A DNA stretch of 64,000 nucleotides from Oscillospiraceae bacterium (lineage in GTDB: Bacteria > Bacillota > Clostridia > Oscillospirales > CAG-272). The notes under the pieces were generated by a model. The model saw only the letters and a list, made by a program, of their open reading frames with translations. It searched no databases and was not told where the DNA came from. The position numbers and the translations under genes were made by a program. Where the stretch lies: assembly GCA_003343845.1 (NCBI GenBank), contig QAKK01000018.1, positions 42,262 through 106,261 on the forward strand. The letters are read 5' to 3'. Positions 24,974-32,932 of this stretch are shown here, piece after piece (within the stretch, counting starts at the first letter, position 1; each line of letters begins with the position of its first letter).

Positions 24974-26548
24974 ATGAACCCTGTCACGGCTTTCACCCAC
25001 ACGCTGCATGCGCTCGCGCTTTGCTCGCTTGCCGCATATCTGTATTTCGAAGCACGGTATTTTCTGCACATGTTCCAGCTCAATTCCTACACCGCACGGG
25101 TACAGTGGAGCTGGATGCGGGCAAATAAAACGCGCATGATCCCGCCGTTTTTTGCCCTTATCGGTGCGATCGGCTGCGGCTTTGTTTCCGCACGTCATGC
25201 GGCGTATGCATACGGATTTTTTGCACTGCTCTGCCTTGTGCTCGCGGCGTTTTCCCTGCCGAAAAAGGCGAAAAAGCCGCTGGTGTTCACGGCGCGGCTC
25301 TGCCGCCTGTTTGTGACGCTCGGCATTCTGGTGCTTCTCCTGCTTGCCCTCGGCGTCGCGCTCGGTTCGACGGGTGAATTTGTGCTTTTCGGCATCGCGG
25401 CGTTTGCCCTGTCTTTCCTCATCCCGGCGGCAAACCGGATCAATGCGCCGATCGAGGCGGCGGTGCGGCGGCATTACACCAACGACGCAAAAAAGATCCT
25501 CGCGTCCTGCCCGAACCTGCAGATCATCGGCATCACCGGCTCGTTCGGCAAGACCTCGGTCAAATACTTTCTCACGCACCTGCTCTCGGTGCGCTACAAC
25601 ACGCTGATGACCCCCGAGAGCTACAACACGCCGATGGGCGTGGTCAAGACCATCCGCCAGTCTCTCCGCGCGACGCATGAGATCTTCGTCTGCGAGATGG
25701 GCGCGAAATACGTCGGCGACATCAAGGAGCTCTGCGACATCGTGCACCCGACGCGCGGCATCGTGACCTCGATCGGCGAGCAGCACCTCGAGAGCTTCGG
25801 CAGCGTGGAAAACATCATCAAAACCAAATATGAGCTTGCCGACGCGCTGCCCGCGGACGGCATCCTCTATGTGAATCTGTCGAGCGAAACCATCGCAAAG
25901 AACCCGCCGCCACGCGCCGCCGTGACCTACGGGCTGCGCCCGGATGCGGACTATTTTGCAACCGACATCGCGGTGGACACCGCGGGCACGACCTTCACGC
26001 TCGTCCACGGCGACGAGCGGCAGAAATTCTCCACAAAGCTCATCGGCGCGGCAAACGTCGAGAACATCGTGGGCGCGATCGCCGCGGCAAACGGCTACGC
26101 CATTCCGCTTGCCGAACTGGTTCCCGCCGTGCGGACGCTGCGCGCCGTACCCCACCGCATGGAGCTGCTGGACCGCGGCGCGATCACGATCATCGACGAC
26201 GCATTCAACTCCAATCCCGCAGGCGCGGCTGCCGCGCTTGAGACGCTCGGGCGTTTTGACGCGATGCGGATTATTGTCACCCCCGGCATGATCGAGCTCG
26301 GCGACCGCGAGGACGCGCTCAACGCCGAACTCGGCGCGCGTGCCGCCGCCGTCTGCGACGTGATCGTCGCCGTCGGCGAAAAGCAGGCGAAGCCCATTCT
26401 GCGCGGTGCGCGGGAGGCGGGCGCCGACGAAAAGAAGCTCTATACCGCGAAGAATTTTGCCGACGCGATGCGCTATGTCTACGCGCTCGACGCGGGCGGC
26501 AGAAAAAAAGTCGTGCTGCTGGAAAACGACCTGCCCGACAATTTCTGA
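24974..26548 (+). CDS. MurF-type Mur ligase with membrane-spanning N-terminal region
   Basis: Predicted to add D-Ala-D-Ala to the UDP-MurNAc-tripeptide. The 524-residue protein has ATP loop GITGSFGKTSVK near residue 180, then ESYNTPMGVVKTI, VCEMGAKYVGDIKEL, TSIGEQHLESFGS, and DAFNSNPAGAAAALETL, all MurF-like. The usual N-terminal UDP-binding domain is replaced by about 160 residues with four or so hydrophobic helices. This variant is known in Clostridia. Start ATG 24974 follows GGAGG. ddl lies directly downstream, in keeping with supply of the dipeptide substrate. Confidence 0.85.
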   Translation: MNPVTAFTHTLHALALCSLAAYLYFEARYFLHMFQLNSYTARVQWSWMRANKTRMIPPFFALIGAIGCGFVSARHAAYAYGFFALLCLVLAAFSLPKKAKKPLVFTARLCRLFVTLGILVLLLLALGVALGSTGEFVLFGIAAFALSFLIPAANRINAPIEAAVRRHYTNDAKKILASCPNLQIIGITGSFGKTSVKYFLTHLLSVRYNTLMTPESYNTPMGVVKTIRQSLRATHEIFVCEMGAKYVGDIKELCDIVHPTRGIVTSIGEQHLESFGSVENIIKTKYELADALPADGILYVNLSSETIAKNPPPRAAVTYGLRPDADYFATDIAVDTAGTTFTLVHGDERQKFSTKLIGAANVENIVGAIAAANGYAIPLAELVPAVRTLRAVPHRMELLDRGAITIIDDAFNSNPAGAAAALETLGRFDAMRIIVTPGMIELGDREDALNAELGARAAAVCDVIVAVGEKQAKPILRGAREAGADEKKLYTAKNFADAMRYVYALDAGGRKKVVLLENDLPDNF

Positions 26549-26581
26549 TGCGGATTTTTGACCATACGAAAGGAACGACTT

Positions 26582-27763
26582 ATGAAGATTCAGCTTGGCG
26601 TATTCTTCGGCGGCAAGTCCACCGAACATGAGATCTCCATCATCTCGGCAGTGCAGGCGATGCTGGCGATCAACCGCGACAAATACGACGTGATCCCGCT
26701 CTACATCACCAAGGACAACCGCTTTTACACGGGTGAGGCGCTGCTCACGATCGAAAACTACAAGGACATTCCCGCCCTGCTCGGGAGGTGCGAGCGCGTG
26801 ACGCTCGTCGGCGAGGGCGACGCGGCGGGCATCTATCGTTTCCCGCCGAAGGCGCTCGGCAAGAACCGCATCGGGCAGATCGACGTGGCGTTCCCGATCG
26901 TGCACGGCACGAACACCGAAGACGGCACGCTGGCGGGCTACATCGAGATGCTGAACATCCCCTATGTGGGCTGTGACGTGACGGCGAGCGCGCTCGGCAT
27001 GGACAAATACGCAATGAAGGCAATTTTCAAGGACAACGGCATTCCGGTGCTGGACTGCCGCCGCTACACGACCGCGGACTACGCCGACCCCGACCGCACG
27101 ATTGCGGACATCGAGGCAGCGTTCGGTTACCCCGTGATCGTCAAGCCTGCAAACCTCGGTTCGAGCATCGGCATCAGCGTTGCCGCCGACCGCACGGCGC
27201 TGGCAAAGTCACTGGACACGGCATTCTCCTTTGCACAGGTGGTACTGGTGGAGCGCGCGATCGTGCATCTGCGCGAGATCAACTGCGCGGTGCTGGGCGA
27301 CCGCTTTGCGGCGGAGGCATCCGAGTGCGAGGAACCGGTCGCGGCGGACGAGATCCTCTCCTTTGAAAACAAGTATATCGACAACGCCAAGGGCGGCAAG
27401 TCGAGCGGCATGGCAAGCGTGAAGCGCAAGATCCCGGCGGAGATTCCGGACGCGCTGCGCGAGGCGATCCGCGAGACGGCGGTGAAGGCATTCCGCGTGC
27501 TGGGCTGCTCGGGCGTTTCGCGCATCGACTTCATGATCGACTGCGACGAAAACAAGGTCTACTTAAACGAGATCAACACGATTCCCGGCTCGCTCTCGTT
27601 CTATCTGTGGGAGCCGCTCGGCGTGTCCTACACGGCGCTGCTGGAGCGCATGATCTCGCTCGGCATGAAGCGTCACCGCGAGCGCGCCGCGCTGACCTAC
27701 TCCTTCGACAGCAACGTCCTCTCGGGCATTCACCTCGGCGGAGCGAAGGGAACGAAAGTTTGA
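26582..27763 (+). CDS. ddl: D-alanine--D-alanine ligase
   Basis: Joins two D-alanines for peptidoglycan. The 393-residue ATP-grasp enzyme shows GVFFGGKSTEHEISI at the N-terminus, FPIVHGTNTEDGTLAGYIEM, VKPANLGSSIGIS, CSGVSRIDFMID and LNEINTIPGSLSFYLWE. The Phe/Tyr in the omega loop that favours D-Ala over D-Lac could not be assigned with certainty. A C-terminal extension of about 40 residues exceeds E. coli Ddl. ATG 26582 follows AAAGGA, giving the family N-terminus. It ends the hydrolase-murF-ddl operon. Confidence 0.95.
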   Translation: MKIQLGVFFGGKSTEHEISIISAVQAMLAINRDKYDVIPLYITKDNRFYTGEALLTIENYKDIPALLGRCERVTLVGEGDAAGIYRFPPKALGKNRIGQIDVAFPIVHGTNTEDGTLAGYIEMLNIPYVGCDVTASALGMDKYAMKAIFKDNGIPVLDCRRYTTADYADPDRTIADIEAAFGYPVIVKPANLGSSIGISVAADRTALAKSLDTAFSFAQVVLVERAIVHLREINCAVLGDRFAAEASECEEPVAADEILSFENKYIDNAKGGKSSGMASVKRKIPAEIPDALREAIRETAVKAFRVLGCSGVSRIDFMIDCDENKVYLNEINTIPGSLSFYLWEPLGVSYTALLERMISLGMKRHRERAALTYSFDSNVLSGIHLGGAKGTKV

Positions 27764-27775
27764 ATAGAGAACGAT

Positions 27776-27873
27776 GGGGGAAACTTTCCTATAGGAAAGT
27801 TTCCCCCATTCCCCTTTCAAAGGACTTTGAAAGAATTCAAAACAAAAAGCCAAGTCATGCGACTTGGCTTTTT
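27776..27873. terminator. Palindromes and terminator after ddl
   Basis: GGGGGAAACTTTCCTA with its perfect complement (27776-27807), CTTTCAAAG/CTTTGAAAG, and a bidirectional terminator AAAAAGCCAAGTC/GACTTGGCTTTTT at 27844-27873. It also ends the convergent phosphoribosyltransferase transcript. Two tandem copies of a GCGATATG-GCCTG-GGCGC unit follow (about 27885-27922). Confidence 0.8.
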
Positions 27874-27975
27874 ACATGCGATATGCGCCTGCGGCGCGCG
27901 ATATGAGCCTGTGGCGCGCGATAGGTCAAAGACACGATATGTCCGCTGACGCGGACGCGACAGGCATGGACGCGG

Positions 27976-28530
27976 TCAGTCGATCGGCTTGCCTTCTGCG
28001 TTGAACAGCGGAAGCTTCTCCAGGTAGAGAATATCCTTGCGCGCCGTGGCGTCGCCCTCGGCGAGGACTGCCATTTTGCCGACGACCTTGCCGCCTGCCT
28101 CGTGCACCAGCGTCTCGAGCGCGTGCAGCGACTCGCCGGTGCTGATGACATCGTCCACGATCAGCACGCGCTTGCCGCGCATATAGGCGGCGTCATAGCC
28201 GTCGAGGTAGAGCACCTGGTTTGCATCAGTGGTGATGGAGCGCACCTCGCACTTCAGCACGTCGCGCATATAGAGCTTGGGCGCTTTGCGCGCGAGCAGC
28301 CAGCGTTCGCCGCCTCTCTGGCGCGCCATCTCATAGGCGAGCGGAATACCCTTGGACTCTGCCGTGATCATCACGTCGTAGTCGGGCGCGATCTTGAGCA
28401 GCTCGGTTGCCGTCGCCACGGTCAGCTCCACGTCGCCGAACATGACAAAAGCGCCGATATACAGGTTCTCGTTCAGCGGGCAGAGCGGGAGTGCGCGGTC
28501 AAGACCCGCAATTTTCATCTTGTATTCCAT
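27976..28530 (-). CDS. Purine-type phosphoribosyltransferase family protein
   Basis: A 184-residue type I phosphoribosyltransferase with PRPP loop RVLIVDDVISTGESL near residues 121-135 and an upstream ITAESKGIPLAYEMA loop like adenine/xanthine phosphoribosyltransferases (COG0503). The likely role is purine base salvage, but the base cannot be deduced. Start ATG 28530 has GAGGATC upstream. The gene stands alone with its own promoter, and the leader of about 80 bases shows no purine riboswitch that I can recognise. Confidence 0.82.
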   Translation of the reverse strand: MEYKMKIAGLDRALPLCPLNENLYIGAFVMFGDVELTVATATELLKIAPDYDVMITAESKGIPLAYEMARQRGGERWLLARKAPKLYMRDVLKCEVRSITTDANQVLYLDGYDAAYMRGKRVLIVDDVISTGESLHALETLVHEAGGKVVGKMAVLAEGDATARKDILYLEKLPLFNAEGKPID

Positions 28531-28613
28531 CGTAGTGATCCTCTTTTCTCAAAAAGTACGCTTGCCGGCGATAGGTGCGGCGTGCCGACAGCGGATTCAA
28601 ACACACAACTTTT

Positions 28614-28642
28614 ATTATAATCCAATGCGGGAAAAAATGCAA
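28614..28642 (-). promoter_or_regulatory. Promoter of the phosphoribosyltransferase gene
   Basis: Minus strand TTGCAT (28637-28642), 17 bases, TATAAT (28614-28619). Confidence 0.7.
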
Positions 28643-28643
28643 G

Positions 28644-29192
28644 TTATTTTGCTTTTTTCTGTTTTTTTGCCGCCGCATCGCCGTCGGCAGCCGGCAGGGC
28701 GGCAATGATCGCCTCGGCGAGCAGGCGTTCCGCCGCGCTGTGCAGCGAGAGGCGCAGCGCGGTCTCGCGGAGGACGGCTTCGTCCGCATCCGCTGCGGGA
28801 ACAGCGCCGGAAAGGCTGTGCAGCGCCGCGGTTTGCAGGTTGCGAAAGCGCGCATAGAGCGCCTCGGTATCCTCGCCGCCGAGCAGCGCGGCTGCCTCGG
28901 AGATGGTCAGATTCTGCTTGAGGCAGCAGAGCATATACAGCATCGCGATGCGATCCCGGCTGTACTTTTTCTGCACCGGGCGCTCCACATGCCCGCCCTT
29001 GACATAGTTGTTGATCATGCTCGGCGTCAGCGGCGCGCCGTCTTCGCTGCGGCAGACGCGGCAGAGCAGGCGGTTCAGGTAGCCGATCACCTGGTCCATA
29101 TAGAGGTCGATCTCGGGCAGCGCGTCGTATGTCGGCACGTCGAATTGTTCCAGCGCGGCGGCGAGTGCTGCAAGCGCGTTTGTATCAGCCAT
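28644..29192 (-). CDS. DUF1836 domain protein
   Basis: A 182-residue protein. The family core is visible: DVPTYDALPEIDLYMDQVI, then the HTH-like TPSMINNYVKGGHVERPVQK and KKYSRDRIAMLYMLCCLKQ. DUF1836 proteins are Firmicutes-specific and look like MerR-related DNA-binding proteins, but have no established function. It overlaps the end of the upstream XRE regulator by 8 bases and ends with a Lys-rich tail. The two genes are probably one operon acting on the same regulatory process. Confidence 0.85.
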   Translation of the reverse strand: MADTNALAALAAALEQFDVPTYDALPEIDLYMDQVIGYLNRLLCRVCRSEDGAPLTPSMINNYVKGGHVERPVQKKYSRDRIAMLYMLCCLKQNLTISEAAALLGGEDTEALYARFRNLQTAALHSLSGAVPAADADEAVLRETALRLSLHSAAERLLAEAIIAALPAADGDAAAKKQKKAK

Positions 29193-29553
29193 GGCGGTTC
29201 TCCTTCCCCTGCTGTTTTGTGCGGAAATAGGCTTCGGTCAGCGCGTCGAGCACGTATTTTTTGTCCTCTTCGCGCAGGGCGCCGCCCGCAAAAAGCGCCT
29301 GCATCTCGGCGAGCAGGGCGCGCAGCGCACGGTCCGGCGCCTCGGGCGCGGATGCGGAGGCTGTGCCAAACAGGGTGTCCGTGCTCACGCCGAGGGCGGC
29401 GGCAAGCCGCGAGGCTGTGTCGCCGGCGGGCATGGATGCGCCCGCCTCATAGTTCTGATAGGTTCTGTAGGTCACGCCGACCGCATCGGCAACCTGCCGC
29501 TGGGTCAGCCCTGCGTTCTTTCGCAGCAGGCGGAGTTTCTCATTAAATTCCAT
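29185..29553 (-). CDS. XRE-family HTH regulator
   Basis: A 122-residue protein with an N-terminal HTH_3 domain (FNEKLRLLRKNAGLTQRQVA, then VGVTYRTYQNYEAG) at residues 3-65 and a helical C-terminal half (LRALLAEMQALFAGG, KKYVLDALTEAYFRTK). AAGGAAAAAAT precedes the ATG. It probably represses its own promoter and the facing promoter through the two ACGAAA-N4-TTTCGT palindromes at 29568 and 29626 (inference). It lacks a peptidase or kinase domain that would reveal the inducing signal. Confidence 0.88.
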   Translation of the reverse strand: MEFNEKLRLLRKNAGLTQRQVADAVGVTYRTYQNYEAGASMPAGDTASRLAAALGVSTDTLFGTASASAPEAPDRALRALLAEMQALFAGGALREEDKKYVLDALTEAYFRTKQQGKENRHG

Positions 29554-29567
29554 ATTTTTTCCTTAAC

Positions 29568-29583
29568 ACGAAAAAACTTTCGT
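29568..29583. promoter_or_regulatory. Putative operator 1 (ACGAAA-N4-TTTCGT)
   Basis: Perfect inverted repeat with spacer AAAC, lying between the XRE start codon and the plus-strand -35. It is identical in arms to operator 2. Confidence 0.75.
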
Positions 29584-29591
29584 CTTTTTAC

Positions 29592-29620
29592 TTGACAAGA
29601 CGGGCTCGCCCGTTTATAAT
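29592..29620 (+). promoter_or_regulatory. Consensus promoter for the 46-residue gene
   Basis: TTGACA (29592-29597), 17 bases, TATAAT (29615-29620), a perfect sigma-A match. The spacer itself holds the palindrome ACGGGC-TC-GCCCGT (29600-29613). Confidence 0.85.
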
Positions 29621-29625
29621 AATAG

Positions 29626-29641
29626 ACGAAACATCTTTCGT
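29626..29641. promoter_or_regulatory. Putative operator 2 (ACGAAA-N4-TTTCGT)
   Basis: Perfect inverted repeat with spacer CATC. It covers the expected start points of both facing promoters, so a protein bound here could block both. Confidence 0.75.
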
Positions 29642-29646
29642 GTTCT

Positions 29647-29675
29647 ATTATATAGGAATTTCGCCGGTTTGTCAA
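29647..29675 (-). promoter_or_regulatory. Consensus promoter for XRE-DUF1836
   Basis: Minus strand TTGACA (29670-29675), 17 bases, TATAAT (29647-29652), a perfect match. It points towards the plus-strand promoter, so the two are face to face and their transcripts overlap. Confidence 0.85.
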
Positions 29676-29769
29676 GAAGTCGGAGGTTATTTCGTGCCTG
29701 CTCCCCGTTTTGCGGGTATGGGATCACGCTTGGCGCTTTTCGAGAGTATGGAGTAAAGGAAACGGGAAC

Positions 29770-29910
29770 ATGGAAAAGGGAACCGCCGTCCGCATGGAGA
29801 AGGATGCGGACAAGCGCGCCGCTTTTGCGGCGCTCGACCGGTTGCTGGAAGGCACAGACGGCGCACAAAGACGTGCGCTGCTGCTGCTTTTGCTTGAGGC
29901 GACAAAGTAG
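29770..29910 (+). CDS. 46-residue small protein facing XRE-DUF1836
   Basis: Short gene starting MEKGTAVRMEKDADKRAAFA and ending RRALLLLLLEATK. It is charged and helical, with a Leu run near the C-terminus, and has no signal peptide. I do not recognise a family. Support for a real gene: AAAGGA 8 bases before the ATG, a perfect promoter 150 bases upstream, operators, and an intrinsic terminator 7 bases after the stop. It could be the regulated target or a peptide antagonist of the XRE protein (inference). A 142-base leader separates promoter and start. Confidence 0.65.
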   Translation: MEKGTAVRMEKDADKRAAFAALDRLLEGTDGAQRRALLLLLLEATK

Positions 29911-29916
29911 AACAGG

Positions 29917-29951
29917 AAAAAGCATACGGACATGTGTCCGTATGCTTTTTT
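29917..29951 (+). terminator. Terminator of the 46-residue gene
   Basis: AAAAAGCATACGGACA pairs with TGTCCGTATGCTTTTT around TG, ending in T6. Confidence 0.9.
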
Positions 29952-30069
29952 CGTTGTCGGTCGCGGGAAGAACGGAGGAGACAAAACAGGATCGCTATGT
30001 GCATTGCTTTTGCGGCGGTTTTCCGATATTCTATAGATGAAAAATTTTCCGAACACGGAGAAAACCGGC

Positions 30070-31263
30070 ATGAAAAGATTCGTATCCCTGCTGCTTGCTC
30101 TGCTGCTCACACTCGGCGCTTTGCCGCTTCTCGCCTCTGCGGCAGATGCGGTCGTGTACCTTGACGGCGTTGCCGGCAATGATGCAAATGATGGGCTTTC
30201 TGCCGCCGCGCCGAAGAAGACATTCGGTGCGCTCACCGGCAACGGTTCGCTCAGCTGCGTGAAGGACGGCGGCACGGTCGTGGTCGTCGGCAAGGTATGG
30301 GTCGCGCGTGATTGAACATTGCCGAAGACGGGCGGCGCCCTCACCTTTACGGCTGCCTTCGGCGGCGCGGACTACAAGGATCCGACGCCCGAGAACAACC
30401 CGAACACCTCGTTCAAGATGGCGTCCGGCGCCACGCTGACCATCGAAAACGACGTTATTTTCGACAACATCATCCTGTTCCAGGAGAACAAGCAGAACAC
30501 CATCGCGGTCTCGGCGGGGGCAACGCTGACCGTCACGGATACGGTGGTGCTGATGTCCAAGCCCGGCAATGACTATCACTTCCGCATCCTGCTGGAGGAG
30601 GGGGCAACCGCGATCCTCAGCGAAGCGGCGCAGAAGGTCATGACAGTAGAGGGGAGCGGCACGCTTCTGACCTATGGAGACAGCAAGCCGGCGGAGAGTC
30701 CGTTCAAGCCGACGCGCGGGTACGAGAATACGTTTGCCGATGTGACGAATGACAAGTGGTTCTACACCTATGTGAAGACCGCGTATGAATATGCGCTGGC
30801 AAACGGCACGAGCACGACGGCGTTCTCACCCGATGGCAAGTTTACGGTGGCGCAGGCGCTGACTGCGGCGGTGAAAATCCACACAGCCTACACAGGCAAG
30901 ACCGTCCGCGCAGCCGCGGCAGGCGAGGCATGGTATATGCCCTATGCCACCTACTGCATCGAGAACGGCATCATCAAGGACGGTCAGTTTGCGGATTACA
31001 ACAAGAATATCACCCGCGGCGACATGGCGATCGTCTTTGCGAACATTCTGCCCGACAGCGAATATGCGGCGATCCGCGAGAAGGTACTGCCCGATGTCAC
31101 GGACGGCATGCCCTGCGCGGCAGCGGTGCGCAAGCTCGCGAATGCAGGCATCGTCGGCGGCGACAACAAGGGCAACTACAACGCGGCAAATGAGATCACC
31201 CGCGCCGAGGCGTGCGTCATCTTCACCCGCATCGCCGTTGCCTCCATGCGCGACGGTGAGTAA
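30070..31263 (+). pseudogene. S-layer-homology (SLH) surface protein, interrupted by an in-frame TGA
   Basis: The N-terminus is a Sec signal peptide (MKRFVSLLLALLLTLGALPL, cleavage near ASAAD) followed by VYLDGVAGNDANDGLS, a beta-helix-type surface motif. After VWVARD the frame has TGA at 30313-30315, then continues in the same frame (TLPKTGGALTFTAAFGG) to the end at 31263. The C-terminal half carries SLH domains (FADVTNDKWFYTYVKTAYEY, the ITRGDMAIVFANIL and ITRAEACVIFTRIA segments) that would anchor it to the cell wall. ATG 30070 follows GGAGAA. As written only an 81-residue fragment would be made. Confidence 0.85.
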
Positions 31264-31278
31264 GAAGAAGGAAATAAG

Positions 31279-31312
31279 AAAAAAGGAACGAACCGCGGTT
31301 CGTTCCTTTTTT
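31279..31312. terminator. Terminator after the SLH gene
   Basis: AAAAAAGGAACGAACC/GGTTCGTTCCTTTTTT, bidirectional. Confidence 0.9.
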
Positions 31313-31317
31313 GCAAT

Positions 31318-31372
31318 AGGCTTCCCCAAAGGGGAAGGCACGGTTGCGGCGGGAGCGAGCCCCGCCCTACGG
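31318..31372. repeat. Dispersed repeats families B and A
   Basis: GCTTCCCCAAAGGGGAAG palindrome (31318-31339) followed by an inverted family A copy (31346-31372), and a TACCATG-containing tail with CCCTATAGAGGGG near 31430. The 200-base gap holds no gene. Confidence 0.7.
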
Positions 31373-31464
31373 TGTGTACCATGTCCTTACCACGGTGTTT
31401 ACCATGTTACTCTTGACACGATGGTCGCCCCTATAGAGGGGCGCGCCTTCCCGGCTCCTCCGCT

Positions 31465-32004
31465 TTACGCTTTTCTTCCCATTTCACGGGCGTCGGCAAG
31501 GGCGGGATGCCCCGCGATCTCGCCGGGCGCGGTCACGCCGCCTGCAAAGACGCTGCCCGCAAAACGGGCGCGTTCAAAGCAGTCGATAAACCCGCCCAGA
31601 CCTTCGATGGCGCGGGCGTCTACGCCCTCTGCGTCCTCGGCGGCAGCCGACAGGAAATACACGTCGGTGAAGCGGTAGTCCGAGTCAAACAGCGGGTTGA
31701 TGCGGTCGATCAGCGTCTTCATCTGCCCGCTCATCTCGTAATAGTAGATCGGCGTGGCAAAGACCAGCACGTCCGCGTCGTGGATCTTCGGCAAAAGGTC
31801 GCGCACATCGTCGTCAAGGATGCAGCGTCCCGTCTTCTGACAGGCGAGACAGCCGCGGCAGAATTCCAGCTTCATGTCGCACAGCGTGACGACTTCTGCG
31901 TGGTTTCCCGCTTCATGCGCCCCCTCGGCAAAGGCTTCGGCAAGCGCTGCGGAATTGCCCTTTCTGCGGGGTGAGGTGGACAGGATCAGGATGTTCTTTG
32001 CCAT
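31465..32004 (-). CDS. Flavodoxin-like NAD(P)H-dependent FMN reductase
   Basis: A 179-residue flavoprotein of the iron-sulfur flavoprotein/NADPH-dependent FMN reductase family. MAKNILILSTSPRRKGNSAA carries the FMN phosphate loop (SxRxxGNS). CRGCLACQKTGRC has the CxxC(x)nC cysteines, and ATPIYYYEMSGQMKTLIDR is the second FMN loop. The Cys residues may bind an iron-sulfur cluster, but this cannot be settled here. ATG 32004 follows AAAGGAGA. It is transcribed after the CMD-cupin gene on the same strand, 45 bases apart. Confidence 0.88.
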   Translation of the reverse strand: MAKNILILSTSPRRKGNSAALAEAFAEGAHEAGNHAEVVTLCDMKLEFCRGCLACQKTGRCILDDDVRDLLPKIHDADVLVFATPIYYYEMSGQMKTLIDRINPLFDSDYRFTDVYFLSAAAEDAEGVDARAIEGLGGFIDCFERARFAGSVFAGGVTAPGEIAGHPALADAREMGRKA

Positions 32005-32049
32005 TTTTGAAGTCTCCTTTTTTACAAGTCGGATTTGAATTTTCATATT

Positions 32050-32790
32050 TTACACTTCGGTGTCGGCGTCAAACCATTCGGTGTGTGCGCCCTCACCGGG
32101 CACTTCGATCGCCAGGTGTGAGAACCAGCTGTCAGCCGCCGCGCCGTGCCAGTGCTTGACCCCGGCAGGGATGTTCACCACGTCGCCCGGGTTGAGATAC
32201 TGCGGCGCCTTGCCCCATTCGCGGTAGATGCCGCGTCCGCCGACGCAGACGAGAATCTGCCCGCCGCCGCGCGCCGCCTCGTGCGTGTGCCAGAAGTTTC
32301 GGCAGCCCGGCTCAAAGGTCACGTTGAAGATGCCGACGCCCGACGTCGAGAGCGGCGCGAGGTAGCTCTTGCCCGTGAAGTATTGCGCAAAGCCGTCGTT
32401 CGGCGCGCCGATGGGGAAGAGCATCGACTTTGCGTGCGCCTCCATGGCGTCCGTAGCAGGCGCTTCATCCTCGCTCCAGATCTCCTTCGCCATGCGGAAG
32501 GCAGCCCATGCCTTCGGCCAGCCAATGTAGAAGGCGGCGTGCGTCAGAATTTCGGCGATCTCGGTCTGCGCCACGCCGTTTTTCTTTGCCGCTGCGAGAT
32601 GATAGGCAAAGGACGAGTCGGTCAGCCCCTGTGCGACCAGCGCCGTCACCGTGACGATCGAGCGATCGCGCGCCGACAGCTTGTCGGTGCGGCTCCACAC
32701 CTCGCCGAACAGCACGTCATCGTTGAAATGCGCAAATGCGGGCGCGAATTTTCCCAGTGCGTCATGCCCCACAGACTGTTTTTCTGCCAT
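32050..32790 (-). CDS. Carboxymuconolactone decarboxylase-cupin fusion protein
   Basis: A 246-residue two-domain protein. Residues 1 to about 105 are a CMD/AhpD-like domain (KLSARDRSIVTVTALVAQGL, FAYHLAAAKKNGVAQTEI, LTHAAFYIGWPKAWAAF). Residues from about 130 are a cupin with metal-ligand motifs FWHTHEAARGGGQI and PAGVKHWHGAA. The CMD part lacks the CxxC of AhpD peroxidase. Such fusions are annotated widely but their substrate is unknown. ATG 32790 follows GAAGGA. It is divergent from a TetR regulator sharing a palindromic promoter region, and upstream of the flavodoxin gene. Confidence 0.88.
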   Translation of the reverse strand: MAEKQSVGHDALGKFAPAFAHFNDDVLFGEVWSRTDKLSARDRSIVTVTALVAQGLTDSSFAYHLAAAKKNGVAQTEIAEILTHAAFYIGWPKAWAAFRMAKEIWSEDEAPATDAMEAHAKSMLFPIGAPNDGFAQYFTGKSYLAPLSTSGVGIFNVTFEPGCRNFWHTHEAARGGGQILVCVGGRGIYREWGKAPQYLNPGDVVNIPAGVKHWHGAAADSWFSHLAIEVPGEGAHTEWFDADTEV

Positions 32791-32838
32791 GATCTGTTCC
32801 TTCTGTATCATATAAGAAACATGTCGTTACTAAAAACG

Positions 32839-32867
32839 AATATAACATATAAATTGCCTCTTGTCAA
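32839..32867 (-). promoter_or_regulatory. Promoter of the CMD-cupin/flavodoxin genes
   Basis: Minus strand TTGACA (32862-32867), 17 bases, TATATT (32839-32844). Confidence 0.8.
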
Positions 32868-32871
32868 GAGG
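32857..32871. promoter_or_regulatory. Putative TetR operator over both -35 elements
   Basis: CCTCTTG-T-CAAGAGG is a perfect 15-base palindrome overlapping the -35 boxes of both divergent promoters, a typical site for autorepression and repression of the partner gene. A weaker TCGTT-N6-AACGA palindrome lies at 32824-32839. Confidence 0.75.
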
Positions 32872-32889
32872 AAAAGAAACGGTTATAAT
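32861..32889 (+). promoter_or_regulatory. Promoter of the TetR gene
   Basis: TTGTCA (32861-32866), 17 bases, TATAAT (32884-32889). Confidence 0.8.
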
Positions 32890-32932
32890 AGAAATCACAG
32901 AAGATTCACAGAGAGAAACACAGGTGACGCAG

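Noticed and set aside
28531..28613. Purine riboswitch before the phosphoribosyltransferase gene
   Set aside because: The leader of about 80 bases lacks the purine riboswitch core I would recognise.
4720..30315. Stop-codon reassignment (TAG or TGA read as sense)
   Set aside because: Most intact genes here end in TGA, TAA or TAG at expected family lengths, so a genome-wide code change does not fit; the two broken genes involve different stops.
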